Shown here: piece by piece, positions 55,620 through 64,000 of the stretch
Position numbering within the stretch: the stretch's first letter is position 1
Layout: the number at the start of each line of letters is the position of its first letter
Source of the DNA: Acrocarpospora catenulata
GTDB taxonomy: Bacteria; Actinomycetota; Actinomycetes; Streptosporangiales; Streptosporangiaceae
Direction: 5' to 3'
Length of the DNA stretch: 64,000 nt
Assembly (NCBI RefSeq): GCF_018476525.1
Contig: NZ_JAHCST010000016.1
Location: 62,001-126,000, forward strand
Notes under the pieces: generated by a model
Database searches by the model: none
What the model was told of the DNA's origin: nothing
The model's input: the letters and a program-made list of their open reading frames with translations, nothing else
Translations under genes and position numbers: made by a program

Positions 55620-57143
55620 ATGGGCGAGTCCGCGAGCCCTCCCCCCGAGCCCGTCGCCGAGGCGGAGCGCATCACCAAGAGATACGGCGAGACCGTGGCG
55701 CTGGACCGCGCCCACATAAGGATCAGGCCAGGGGAGACCCACGCGCTCGTCGGGCGCAACGGGGCGGGCAAGTCCACCCTGGTCTCCATCCTGACCGGAC
55801 TGCAGGCGCCGGACGACGGTGAGATCCGCTTCTCCGGACGGCCCGCGCCCCGGTTGCCCGACCGGAACGCCTGGCGTGCGCGGGTCGCCTGCGTCTACCA
55901 GAAGACCACGATCATCCCCGAGCTGACCGTGGCCGAGAACCTGTACCTGAACCGGCACGACCACAACGGCCTCGGCCTGGTCAGCTGGAAGAGCGTCTGG
56001 CGGAAGGCGGCCGAGCTTCTGGAGACCTGGTCGGTGGACGTGGACGTCCGCATGCCGGCCCGGGAGCTCGGGGTGGAACAACGGCAGTTCGTGGAGATCG
56101 CGAGGGCCCTGTCGTTCGGTGCGAGGTTCATCATCCTGGACGAGCCCACCGCGCAGCTCGACGGGGCGGCGATCGCCCGGCTGTTCGACCGGATGCGGGT
56201 GATGCGCGAGCAGGGGGTCACCTTCCTGTTCATCAGTCACCACCTTCAGGAGATCTACGAGATCTGTGACACCGTCACGGTCTTCCGCGACGCCCGTCAC
56301 ATCCTCACCGCCCCGGTCGCGCAGCTGCCACAGGGCGACCTGGTGGCGGCGATGACCGGTGAGGCGGCCGGGCTGCGGGACAGGCGCGTCCGCCCCGCCG
56401 TCCCGGCGGAGGCTCCCGTCGTCCTGGACGTCCGCGAGCTGAACGACGGCGAGGTCTACCGCGACGTGAACCTGCGGGTGCGCGCCGGAGAGATCGTCGG
56501 GCTGGCCGGCCTCGGCGGAAGCGGGAAGACGGAGCTGGCCGAGACCATCGTGGGGCTGCGGGCCCCCCGTGCGGGCACGGTCGAGGTCGCCGGGCATCGC
56601 CCGCGAGCCGGCAGCGTGCCCGACTCGCTGGCGGCGGGTGTGGGATTCGTCCCCCGGGACCGTCACCACCAGGGGCTCGTCCCGCTGATGTCGATCGCCG
56701 ACAACGTCACGATGACCGTTCCCGAGCGCCTCGGCTCGGCCGGTTTCGTCAGCAACCGCCGCAGGGACGGGCTCGCCCACGAGATGATCACCAATCTGGC
56801 GATCAAGACCCCCGGCCCGGACCTGCCGGTCACGGGCCTGTCCGGAGGCAACCAGCAGAAGGTCGTGATGGCCAGAGCCCTGGCCGGCGATCCCCGGCTC
56901 CTGGTCCTGATCACCCCGAGCGCCGGGGTCGACGTCCGGTCCAAGGAGTTTCTGCTCGGCAAGGTCGAGGAGATCGCCGAGAACGGGACCGGTGTCGTGA
57001 TCGCCTCCGACGAACTGGACGATCTGCGGCTGTGCGACCGGGTGCTGGTGATGTTCCGTGGCCGCGTGACCGCGGAACTGGCCGCCGGATGGCACGACCA
57101 CGAGATGGTGGCCGCCATGGAAGGAGTCGACCTCGATGCCTGA
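55620..57143 (+). CDS. sugar ABC importer ATPase, two domains (RbsA/MglA-like)
   Basis: 507 residues from ATG 55620 (GAGAGGG seven bases upstream). First ATPase: Walker A GRNGAGKST, signature-like LGVEQRQFVEIARAL, Walker B FIILDEPTAQLD. Second: Walker A GLGGSGKTE, signature LSGGNQQKVVMARAL, but the Walker B region reads LLVLITPSAGVDV, so the usual Asp-Glu are replaced by Ile-Thr. The second site is probably hydrolysis-poor, with the first doing the work. Overlaps the permease gene by 8 bases. Confidence 0.92.
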   Translation: MGESASPPPEPVAEAERITKRYGETVALDRAHIRIRPGETHALVGRNGAGKSTLVSILTGLQAPDDGEIRFSGRPAPRLPDRNAWRARVACVYQKTTIIPELTVAENLYLNRHDHNGLGLVSWKSVWRKAAELLETWSVDVDVRMPARELGVEQRQFVEIARALSFGARFIILDEPTAQLDGAAIARLFDRMRVMREQGVTFLFISHHLQEIYEICDTVTVFRDARHILTAPVAQLPQGDLVAAMTGEAAGLRDRRVRPAVPAEAPVVLDVRELNDGEVYRDVNLRVRAGEIVGLAGLGGSGKTELAETIVGLRAPRAGTVEVAGHRPRAGSVPDSLAAGVGFVPRDRHHQGLVPLMSIADNVTMTVPERLGSAGFVSNRRRDGLAHEMITNLAIKTPGPDLPVTGLSGGNQQKVVMARALAGDPRLLVLITPSAGVDVRSKEFLLGKVEEIAENGTGVVIASDELDDLRLCDRVLVMFRGRVTAELAAGWHDHEMVAAMEGVDLDA

Positions 57144-58197
57144 GACCACCTCCGCTCCCACCGGCTCCCCGCCCACCGGTGCGGGGCGCCCGCCCGGCAC
57201 CCCGGCGTCGAAGGGCCCGGAGCGACAGCGGACCGGGCTCCGCCTGGCACGGTTGCGGGACTTCGCGCTCGTCCCGGCGATCATCGTGATCGCGATCGTC
57301 GGGCAGATCGTCCACCCGATCTTCCTGCAGGCCGACAACGTGATCAACATCCTGCAGACCATGTCCGAGATCTCGTTGCTCGTCCTCGCCCAGGCGCTCG
57401 TGCTGATCGCCGGCAAGATGGACCTGTCGCTGGAGTCCACCTTCGGCCTCGCGCCCGGAGTGGCCGCCTGGCTGACCGTCGCGGTCGGGACAGGGGCCGG
57501 GCTCGGGCTGCTGCCCGGCGTGTGGGCCATCCCGATCACCCTGGCCGTCGGGGTGCTGATCGGCGTGGTGAACGCGCTGTTCATCGTCCGCTTCGGGCTC
57601 AACGGCTTCATCGTCACCCTGGGCATGCTCATCGTGCTGCGCGGCCTGCTCACCGGCATCTCCGGCGGGCAGACCTTCTTCAACCTCCCCTCGTCCATGA
57701 CCTACCTGGGCTCGGCGATGTGGTTCGGGGTTCCCGCGTCGATCTGGATCTGCCTGCTGCTGTTCGCGGCGGGTGTCGTGATCATGGGCTATACCCGGTT
57801 CGGCCGCGCGCTCTACGCGATCGGCGGCAATGTCGACGCGGCCAAGGCCGCGGGCATCCGCACCGACCGGGTGCTGTGGATCACGTTGATCGCCGCGAGC
57901 ACGCTCGCGGCGATCGGCGGCCTGCTGCTGACCGGCCGTCTCGCGTCCGTCGCGGCCGCGCAGGGCGACGGGGCGATTTTCACGGTGTTCGCCGCCGCCG
58001 TCATCGGCGGGGTCAGCCTCAACGGCGGCAAGGGTACGGTGTTCGGCGCGTTCACCGGCATCCTGCTGCTCTACATGATCCAGAACGTCCTCACCCTCGC
58101 CGGCGTGCCGGCCCAGTGGATCCAGGCGCTCAACGGGGCGATCATCCTCACCGCCCTCGCCCTCTCCCGGCTCACCGGCGGCAGGACGCAGGAATGA
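57136..58197 (+). CDS. sugar ABC importer permease (RbsC-like)
   Basis: 353 residues. A Pro/Gly-rich cytoplasmic N-terminus (about 35 residues) then eight or more helices. RbsC features: GKMDLSLESTFGLAPGVAAW and the loop GRALYAIGGNVDAAKAAGIR, then VIGGVSLNGGKGTVFGAFTG. ATG 57136. Ends convergent with larE. Completes a three-gene importer. Confidence 0.92.
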   Translation: MPETTSAPTGSPPTGAGRPPGTPASKGPERQRTGLRLARLRDFALVPAIIVIAIVGQIVHPIFLQADNVINILQTMSEISLLVLAQALVLIAGKMDLSLESTFGLAPGVAAWLTVAVGTGAGLGLLPGVWAIPITLAVGVLIGVVNALFIVRFGLNGFIVTLGMLIVLRGLLTGISGGQTFFNLPSSMTYLGSAMWFGVPASIWICLLLFAAGVVIMGYTRFGRALYAIGGNVDAAKAAGIRTDRVLWITLIAASTLAAIGGLLLTGRLASVAAAQGDGAIFTVFAAAVIGGVSLNGGKGTVFGAFTGILLLYMIQNVLTLAGVPAQWIQALNGAIILTALALSRLTGGRTQE

Positions 58198-58231
58198 CGA
58201 TGACGCCCCCGGGAGGTTCGCGCCTGGGCGC

Positions 58232-59071
58232 CTAAGAGGGCAGTAGCGGCAGCAGCGCGTTGAGGCGCCCGGACGCGAACCCGGAAAGATCCACGGAGCA
58301 GAAGGTGAAGCCGGCGTCGCGGACGGCGGCCTCGACCCGCTCGCGCAGCTCCGTGACGCGGGAGATCTCGGCCTTCGGGACCTCGATCCGGGCGAGCGTG
58401 CCGTCGGCGTGCGCACGCACCCGGCAAACCGGGAAGCCGAGGTCACGCAGCGCGGCCTCGGCGGCCTCGACCTTGCCCAGCACCTCCGGTGTGACCGGAT
58501 CGCCGTAGCTCACCCGCGAGGCGAGGCAGGGCGCGGCGGGCTTGTCGGCGGTGATCAGGCCGAGCTCCCTGCTGATCGCTCGCACGTCGGCCTTGGTCAG
58601 CCCGGCGTCCACCAGCGGCGCGATGGCCCCGCGCTCGGCCGCGGCCCGCTGCCCGGGCCGGTGGTCGCCGAGGTCGTCGAGGTTGGTGCCCAGGGCGATT
58701 CTCGCGCCCAGGGCGGTCGCCAGCGGGGTCAGCGCGTCGAACAGCGCCGACTTGCAGTGATAGCAACGATCCGACCCGTTGGCGGTGTATTCGGGCCGCT
58801 CCGCCTCGTCGGTGCACACCTCGATGTGGGCCAGGCCGTGGGCGCGGGCGAAGGCGCGGGCGGCGGATCGTTCGGCCGCGGCCAGGCTCGGGGAGACCGC
58901 GGTGACCGACAACGCCCGGGCGCCGAGAGCCTGGCCGGCGGCGAAGGCGAGCAGGGCCGAGTCGGCGCCGCCGGAGTAGGCGACGACGACGGCGCCCTCT
59001 CCGCGCAGCCGGGCCGTCAGCCGGTCCATGGCCTGGCCCGCGGCGTGCACGCGGCGGAGGGGATCACTCAC
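58232..59071 (-). CDS. larE: pyridinium-3,5-bisthiocarboxylic acid mononucleotide synthesis: sacrificial sulfur transferase LarE
   Basis: 279 residues, PP-loop ATP pyrophosphatase with SGGADS at 33-38. C182 in PAAPCLASRV corresponds to the sacrificial Cys of LarE enzymes; C103 and C106 (RCYHCK) are further cysteines of the family. It supplies sulfur in nickel-pincer cofactor assembly with LarB and LarC, which are encoded at 62.6-64.0 kb. It overlaps the FadR gene by 8 bases and is last in the minus-strand operon fucD-fadR-larE. Confidence 0.93.
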   Translation of the reverse strand: MSDPLRRVHAAGQAMDRLTARLRGEGAVVVAYSGGADSALLAFAAGQALGARALSVTAVSPSLAAAERSAARAFARAHGLAHIEVCTDEAERPEYTANGSDRCYHCKSALFDALTPLATALGARIALGTNLDDLGDHRPGQRAAAERGAIAPLVDAGLTKADVRAISRELGLITADKPAAPCLASRVSYGDPVTPEVLGKVEAAEAALRDLGFPVCRVRAHADGTLARIEVPKAEISRVTELRERVEAAVRDAGFTFCSVDLSGFASGRLNALLPLLPS

Positions 59072-59774
59072 GGTCGGCGTCTCCGAAGGAGCGTGAGCCG
59101 GTCAGGCTCTCCTCGACGCCGAGGACGTGCATGGCGGCGTGGATGCGGGCCCGATCGGCGTCCCGCGCCAGCAGGGCGCGGTAGACGGCGCGGTGCTCGG
59201 CGAGGGTGCGTTGCACCGCCTCGGGGTCGGTCATGCCTCGCCAGATCCTGGCCCGGACCGTGCGGCCGGACATGTTCTGGATGACGGCGGCCAGCACGGC
59301 GTTGCCGCAATGGGAGGTGATCAACGAGTGGAAGTCCTGGTCGAGGGCGACGAGCTGGCCGTGGTCGATTTCGGACTGCGCGGCGAGTCCTTCGGCCTCG
59401 TCGAGCAGTTTTCCCAGGACGACGAGATCGTCATCGGGGATGCGGGCGGCGGCCAGCGCCGTCGCCTCGGCCTCCAGAATCCTGCGCACGTGCAGGAACT
59501 CACCCGTTCCCGCGTGCAGGTGGATGTCGGCGACGAAGCTCATGCCGTCGAGCAGCAGAGCGGGGGAGAGGCTGGTGACATAGGTTCCGTCGCCCTGACG
59601 GGTCTGCAGGACCCGCATGGCGATCAGCGCGCGGACGGCCTCACGCAGGGTGCTGCGGGCGATGCCGAGCTGTTCGGCCAGGCCCTTCTCGACAGGAAGC
59701 TTCTGGCCCGGGCGGAACTCGCCATCGATGATCATCTGCTTGATCGTGTCGATGGCGTTCTCAATGACGCCCAC
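59064..59774 (-). CDS. FadR/GntR-family regulator (second paralogue)
   Basis: 236 residues from GTG 59774, with GGGGAGG about six bases upstream and immediately after the dehydratase stop. Winged helix (NAIDTIKQMIIDGEFRPGQK, QLGIARSTLREAVRALIAM) and FCD domain (ALDQDFHSLITSHCGNAVLA, RTLAEHRAVYRALLARDADR). A longer frame upstream overlaps the dehydratase gene. Paralogue of the regulator at 53522-54235, so the two may respond to the same or successive fuconate-like acids. Confidence 0.88.
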   Translation of the reverse strand: MGVIENAIDTIKQMIIDGEFRPGQKLPVEKGLAEQLGIARSTLREAVRALIAMRVLQTRQGDGTYVTSLSPALLLDGMSFVADIHLHAGTGEFLHVRRILEAEATALAAARIPDDDLVVLGKLLDEAEGLAAQSEIDHGQLVALDQDFHSLITSHCGNAVLAAVIQNMSGRTVRARIWRGMTDPEAVQRTLAEHRAVYRALLARDADRARIHAAMHVLGVEESLTGSRSFGDADRE

Positions 59775-59775
59775 C

Positions 59776-61068
59776 TCAACCTCCCCACCGCAGACCATCA
59801 GGGTAGCGGTAGTCGGCGACGGAGCCGGCGTGCATGCGGGCGCTGTAGCCCGGCGCGTCGGGAAGGCGGTAGCGCCCGCGCTCCACCCGGACCGGGTCGG
59901 TGAAGTGATCGTGCAGGTGGTCGACGTACTCCAGGACCCGTCCTTCAAGGCTGCCGCTCACGCAGACGTAGTCGATCACCGACAGGTGCTGGACGATCTC
60001 GCACAGGCCCACGCCTCCGGCGTGCGGGCACACCGGCACGCCGAACTTCGCCGCCATGAGCAGGACGGGGATGATCTCATTGACCGAGGCCAGCCGGCAG
60101 GAGTCGATCTGGCAGAAGTCGATCGCCCCCGCCTGCAGAAGCTGCTTGAACATCACCCTGTTGTGGCAGTGCTCTCCGGTGGCCACCCCGACGGGGGCCA
60201 CCACCTTGCGGATGGCGGCGTGGCCCAGCACGTCGTCCGGGCTCGTCGGTTCCTCGATCCACAGCGGCTCGTACACCGCCAGCCGGTTCACCCAGGCGAT
60301 GGCCTCCGGCACGTCCCACACCTGGTTGGCGTCGATCATGAGGTTCCGGTGGCCGAGTTCCTCCCGCGCGATCGCCAGCCGCCGCAGATCGTCTTCGATG
60401 TTCGCACCGACCTTGAGTTTGACGTGCGTCCAGTCGTCGGCGACCGCCTCCCGGAGCAGACGCCGCAGCTTGTCGTCGTCGTAGCCCAGCCAGCCTGGCG
60501 AGGTGGTGTACGCGGGATAGCCGTACTCGGCCAGCTCGGCGACGCGTTGCTCGCGTGTCGGGTGGAGTCGCGCGAGCATCTCCACGGCCTCGGCGGGGGT
60601 GAGCACGTCGGACAGATAGCGGAAGTCGCAGGCCGCGACGATGTCCTCCGGCGACATGTCCGCCACCAGGCGCCACAGCGGCTTGCCCGCGCGGCGGGCG
60701 GCCAGGTCCCAGGCGGCGTTCAGCACCGCGGCCGCCGCCAGGTGCACCACCCCCTTCTCCGGCCCCAGCCAGCGCATCTGGCTGTCCGCCATGATCTCCT
60801 TGTAGAGGCCGCCCAGGTCGGCGGCCAGCTCGTCCACGTCCCGGCCCGCCAGGCGCGCCCCGATCTGCCGGGCGGCCGTCACACACAGGTCGTTGCCGCG
60901 TCCGATCGTGAACGTCAGGCCGTACCCCGCCAGGTCGTCGTCATCGGTCGCGAGGATCACGTAGGCGGCGGAGTAGTCGCCGTCCGGGTTCATCGCGTCG
61001 GAGCCGTCGAGAGTGGCGGAGGTCGGGAACCTGACGTCGATCACGTCCACGGAGGTGATCGACGACAA
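59776..61068 (-). CDS. L-fuconate dehydratase (enolase superfamily)
   Basis: 430 residues from TTG 61068, with GGAG five bases upstream; an ATG at 61131 gives 21 more but is poorly supported. Hallmarks of fuconate dehydratase: [20 protein letters not shown] near the start, catalytic Lys in HVKLKVG, metal ligands in [19 protein letters not shown] and ATGEHCHN, and the His in [11 protein letters not shown]. It converts L-fuconate to 2-keto-3-deoxy-L-fuconate. Divergent from larA. Earlier fucose-pathway enzymes are not in the window. Confidence 0.88.
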   Translation of the reverse strand: MSSITSVDVIDVRFPTSATLDGSDAMNPDGDYSAAYVILATDDDDLAGYGLTFTIGRGNDLCVTAARQIGARLAGRDVDELAADLGGLYKEIMADSQMRWLGPEKGVVHLAAAAVLNAAWDLAARRAGKPLWRLVADMSPEDIVAACDFRYLSDVLTPAEAVEMLARLHPTREQRVAELAEYGYPAYTTSPGWLGYDDDKLRRLLREAVADDWTHVKLKVGANIEDDLRRLAIAREELGHRNLMIDANQVWDVPEAIAWVNRLAVYEPLWIEEPTSPDDVLGHAAIRKVVAPVGVATGEHCHNRVMFKQLLQAGAIDFCQIDSCRLASVNEIIPVLLMAAKFGVPVCPHAGGVGLCEIVQHLSVIDYVCVSGSLEGRVLEYVDHLHDHFTDPVRVERGRYRLPDAPGYSARMHAGSVADYRYPDGLRWGG

Positions 61069-61295
61069 TGTAACTCCAATTGATCCGATGAATATGGTAC
61101 GAACGGTAGGGCCAGGTCCAGCTGACGTCAAGAAATTCAGCAGCCAGTACTAGCTCCCCCTTTACCTTAACCCGATGAATCTGGCAGGCTCGGTGCAGAA
61201 CAAGGCGGGTATGCCGGAAGAGGGGACGGACGTGAAGCTCTCTGACCGGGGACGTCGACGGCGTGCTCCGCGCCGGCCGAGACGGGAACGGCGCC
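61069..61295. promoter_or_regulatory. divergent control region between fuconate dehydratase and larA
   Basis: CCGATGAATATGG (61085-61097) is repeated as CCGATGAATCTGG (61172-61184), 12 of 13 bases identical. The repeat lies one copy near each divergent gene and may bind the FadR paralogue. No clear promoter hexamers were found. Confidence 0.4.
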
Positions 61296-62552
61296 ATGCT
61301 GGTTGACCTCGCCTACGGCGCCGACGGGCTTGCCGTGGACCTCCCAGGCGACCGCACCACCGTGATCGCCCCGGTAGACCGGCCCGCCGTACCCGACGAG
61401 GCGGCCGAGCTACGGCGTGCCCTCCGCGAGCCGATCGCGGGCGTGCCGCTGCGCGAAAGGGTGCGGCCCGGCCAGACGGTCGCCATCTCCGCCTGCGACG
61501 GAACCCGCCCACAGCCCAGGCACCTCATGATCCCGGCGATTTTGGAAGAGCTGGACGGGGTGGTGCGCCTGGACGACACCGTCATCCTGGTCGCCACCGG
61601 CACGCACCGCGGCAACACCGAGGCCGAACTGCGCGCCATGTTCGGCGACCAGGTCGTGGACGCCGTGCGGATCGTCAACCACGACGCGCGCGACCCGTCA
61701 TCCCTGCGCTGGATGGGACGCCACGGCAGAGACGTCCCCGTCTGGCTCAATCGCGAGTGGACCGACGCCGACGTGCGCATCACCACCGGTTTCGTGGAGC
61801 CCCACTTCTTCGCCGGATTCTCGGGCGGGCCGAAGCTGGTCGCGCCCGGGCTCGCCGCCCTGGAGACCACGCTCACCCTCCACGACGCGGCCCGGATCGG
61901 GGACCCCAGAGCCACCTGGGGAGTCATCGACGGCAATCCGGTCCACGACGACGTCCGGGCCATCGCCGCCGCGACCGGCGTCACCTTCTCCCTCGACGTG
62001 GTGCTCAACCGCGAGCAGCGGATCGTCCGGGCCTTCGGCGGTGACCTGTTCCCGATGCACGCCGCGGCCACGGACGCGGCGCGCGCCACGGCGATGCGGC
62101 AGGTCGCCGAGCCGTTCGACGTGGTGGTCACCACCAACGCGGGCTTCCCGCTCGACCAGAATCTCTATCAGTCGGTGAAGGGCATGAGCGCGGCCGCCCA
62201 GATCGTGCGGCCCGGCGGGACGATCTTCTGCGCCGCCGAGTGCCGGGACGGCTTTCCCGACCACGGTTGCTACCGGGACGTGCTCACCTCCGCCGCCTCG
62301 CCCGACGCGTTGTTCGAGGAGATCTCCCGGCGTTCGGTGACCGTGCCCGACCAGTGGCAGGTGCAGATCCAGGCCCGCATCCAGCGGACCGCCCGGGTGA
62401 TCATGCACACCTCGTACCTGGACGACGCCGAGCTCGCCGCGGCGCACCTGGAGCAGACCGGCGACATCGCGGCCGCCGTTCGCGCCCTGCCCGGCCGGGT
62501 GTGCGTCCTGCCGGAGGGCCCCATGACCATCCCCTACCTCGCCCGGGAGTGA
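61296..62552 (+). CDS. larA: LarA-family nickel-pincer racemase/epimerase
   Basis: 418 residues from ATG 61296. Family-defining residues are all present at constant offset from the Lactobacillus enzyme: D68 and R71 (ACDGTR), H104 (GTHRGNTE), H170 and K180 (VEPHFFAGFSGGPK, K binds the cofactor), H196 (LHDA). The family interconverts stereoisomers of 2-hydroxy acids by hydride transfer. Beside fuconate dehydratase it could racemise L-lactate produced from fucose, or epimerise a sugar acid. The specific substrate is not decided by sequence. Confidence 0.9.
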   Translation: MLVDLAYGADGLAVDLPGDRTTVIAPVDRPAVPDEAAELRRALREPIAGVPLRERVRPGQTVAISACDGTRPQPRHLMIPAILEELDGVVRLDDTVILVATGTHRGNTEAELRAMFGDQVVDAVRIVNHDARDPSSLRWMGRHGRDVPVWLNREWTDADVRITTGFVEPHFFAGFSGGPKLVAPGLAALETTLTLHDAARIGDPRATWGVIDGNPVHDDVRAIAAATGVTFSLDVVLNREQRIVRAFGGDLFPMHAAATDAARATAMRQVAEPFDVVVTTNAGFPLDQNLYQSVKGMSAAAQIVRPGGTIFCAAECRDGFPDHGCYRDVLTSAASPDALFEEISRRSVTVPDQWQVQIQARIQRTARVIMHTSYLDDAELAAAHLEQTGDIAAAVRALPGRVCVLPEGPMTIPYLARE

Positions 62553-62598
62553 CCATGCTCCGCCGTCCCCGCAACCTGTCGCCGACCGTCATTTCCCG

Positions 62599-63264
62599 AT
62601 GAGCGGTTCGCTGGATCTCGGGTACGCCCGGGTCGACCTCGACCGGGAGACACGTCAGGGCCTGCCGGAGATCGTGTACGGCCCCGGCAAACAGGTAACC
62701 GAGATCGCCGGAATCGTCACCGCCCTGACCGACCGGAACACCGGCCCTGTCCTGGTGACCAGGATCGAGCCGCGCCCCGCCGTGACGCTGATGGAGCTCG
62801 TACCCGGCGCGGGCTACGACCAGGACGCCCGGCTCCTGGTCTGGCGGCCCGCGCAGCCGATCGGGCACACCGTGGCCGTGGTCACGGCCGGCACCGCGGA
62901 CGGCCCGGTGGCGGCCGAGGCCACCGCCGTGGCTTCCGCACTCGGCCTGCGGACGGTGTCGATCAGGGACGTGGGAGTGGCCGGTCTGCACCGCCTGCTC
63001 GCCTGCGTCACGGACCTGCGCGCCGCCGACAGCGTGATCGTCATCGCCGGCATGGAGGGTGCGCTGGCCAGCGTCGTCGGCGGCCTGGTCGAGACGCCGG
63101 TGATCGCAGTGCCCACCTCCACCGGCTACGGCGCCGCGCTGGAAGGCGTCACGGCCCTGCTGGCGATGCTCGCCTCCTGCGCGGCGGGAATCACCGTGGT
63201 CAACATCGACTCCGGATTCGGCGCCGCGCTCGCCGCCTACCGCCTCACCAGGAGGACCCGGTGA
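62599..63264 (+). CDS. larB: nickel-pincer cofactor synthesis protein LarB
   Basis: 221 residues, PurE-like domain in the C-terminal half (VVTAGTADGPVAAEATAVAS, VIAGMEGALASVVGGLV, AVPTSTGYGAALEGVTALLA). LarB carboxylates and hydrolyses nicotinic acid adenine dinucleotide to the dicarboxylated mononucleotide. ATG 62599 lies 46 bp after larA; it overlaps larC by 4 bases. N-terminal LDLGYARVDLDRETRQGLPE is typical of the family. Confidence 0.92.
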   Translation: MSGSLDLGYARVDLDRETRQGLPEIVYGPGKQVTEIAGIVTALTDRNTGPVLVTRIEPRPAVTLMELVPGAGYDQDARLLVWRPAQPIGHTVAVVTAGTADGPVAAEATAVASALGLRTVSIRDVGVAGLHRLLACVTDLRAADSVIVIAGMEGALASVVGGLVETPVIAVPTSTGYGAALEGVTALLAMLASCAAGITVVNIDSGFGAALAAYRLTRRTR

Positions 63265-64000
63265 TCCTCTACCTGAATCCGTTCACCGGCCTGGCCGGCG
63301 ACATGCTGCTCGGAGCGCTTCTGGACGCCGGCGCCTCCATCGACGTGGTGCGCCGGGCCGTCACCGCGACCGGCCTGACCGGATGGCGGCTGGACGCCAA
63401 ACGGGTGAGGACCGGTCCGCTGACCGCGACCCGGATCCAGATCGAGGTCGACGACGACGCCACCCGCCGCCCCGCCGCGGTGCTGATCGAGATGGCGGCC
63501 CGGAGCGGCCTCCCCGTCGCCGAGGCGGCACTGACCGCGATCGCCGAGGTCGAGGGCGCGCTGCACGGCGTACCGGCCGGCGAGGTGTGCCTGCACGAAC
63601 TCGGCGGGCACGACACGCTGATCGACATCGTCGGCTGCGCCGCCGCGCTCCGCGATCTCGGCGTGACCCGGGTCCACTCGGCGGCGCTGCCGCTGGGCCG
63701 CGGCACCGTGCGGACCCGCCATGGCGTGCTCCCCGTACCGGCTCCCGCCACGCTCGCGCTGCTGTCCGGAGCGTCGGTACGTGGCGGCGCGGACGGGGAG
63801 GCGGTCACCCCGACCGGCGCGGCCCTGCTCCGCGCCGCCGGCGCGCGGTACGGCCCACCTCCAGAGATGGCCCTCCAGGCCACCGGATACGGTGCCGGCA
63901 CCCGCGAGCTGGCGGACCGGCCCAACGTGACGGTGGCGATGCTCGGTACCCCGGCCGGAGAACAGAGCCACCAACTCGTCCTCTCCACCAACCTGGACGA
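63261..64000 (+). CDS. larC: nickel insertion protein LarC (cut by window end)
   Basis: Starts GTG 63261 within the larB stop. 246 codons are visible: MILYLNPFTGLAGDMLLGAL, CLHELGGHDTLIDIVGCAAA, and RPNVTVAMLGTP late. LarC inserts nickel into the pincer nucleotide in a CTP-dependent step. The C-terminal part lies beyond the window. Completes larA-larB-larC beside the divergent larE-containing operon. Confidence 0.92.
   Translation, partial: MILYLNPFTGLAGDMLLGALLDAGASIDVVRRAVTATGLTGWRLDAKRVRTGPLTATRIQIEVDDDATRRPAAVLIEMAARSGLPVAEAALTAIAEVEGALHGVPAGEVCLHELGGHDTLIDIVGCAAALRDLGVTRVHSAALPLGRGTVRTRHGVLPVPAPATLALLSGASVRGGADGEAVTPTGAALLRAAGARYGPPPEMALQATGYGAGTRELADRPNVTVAMLGTPAGEQSHQLVLSTNLD

Noticed and set aside
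54573-57698. 1041-codon open frame on the minus strand
   Set aside because: It is antisense to the complete sugar ABC importer genes, has no recognisable domain and is typical of GC-rich third-position bias.
58198-58231. Terminator between the sugar permease and larE
   Set aside because: Only a 5-bp GCGCC/GGCGC stem is visible, too short to call.

Overview
High-GC actinobacterial DNA. Gene style, GTG/TTG starts, a RepSA-type AICE relic and several multi-domain secreted glycoside hydrolases suggest a soil actinomycete, perhaps Streptosporangiales; that placement is a guess, not a measurement. I saw no rRNA, tRNA or CRISPR array.

Region A (1-24.9 kb) is a catabolic island for an aromatic or alicyclic acid. 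It holds the tail of a Rieske oxygenase, a VanB-type reductase, a class II aldolase/decarboxylase, an MBL-fold hydrolase, an SDR, a CMD-family protein, IclR and FadR regulators, a cupin plus complete Rieske oxygenase, and an acyl-CoA degradation operon (two CoA-transferase III genes, two acyl-CoA dehydrogenases, an SDR, two 3-hydroxyacyl-CoA dehydrogenases, an acyl-CoA ligase). A five-gene Liv-type ABC importer and a second IclR gene follow. One palindrome, ATCTCGT-AAT-ACGAGAT, lies before the cupin/Rieske operon, before the importer operon and before the IclR gene at 24.0-24.8 kb, which implies a local regulon. The island also contains deletion-derived chimeras and remnants: hydratase::aldolase, 3-hydroxyacyl-CoA dehydrogenase::thiolase, two crippled crotonases and a frameshifted hydrolase.

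Region B (24.9-29.2 kb) is a graveyard of fragments (GNAT, LuxR C-terminus, RepSA initiator, large serine recombinase, probable transposase remnant) around an intact AraC/SDR pair. Region C (29.3-37.3 kb) has two IclR genes and an operon of a helical-bundle protein, a cyclophilin-like protein and an oligopeptide/opine-type ABC importer. The first two may be a split relative of cucumopine synthase (tentative).

Region D (37.3-53.2 kb) has a group II intron maturase scrap, a TetR/SDR pair and a hemicellulose locus: two intact GH43 proteins, one GH43 pseudogene, GH5, GH54 (with CBM2) and GH29. LacI-type operators (TGTTAGCGCTAACA and a variant) flank it, but no LacI gene is in the window.

Region E (53.5-64 kb) looks like a deoxysugar module: two paralogous FadR regulators, an RbsABC-type sugar importer, L-fuconate dehydratase, and larE, larA, larB and larC (cut by the window end) for the nickel-pincer cofactor and its racemase/epimerase. 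Together with the GH29 fucosidase it suggests release, import and oxidative breakdown of L-fucose.
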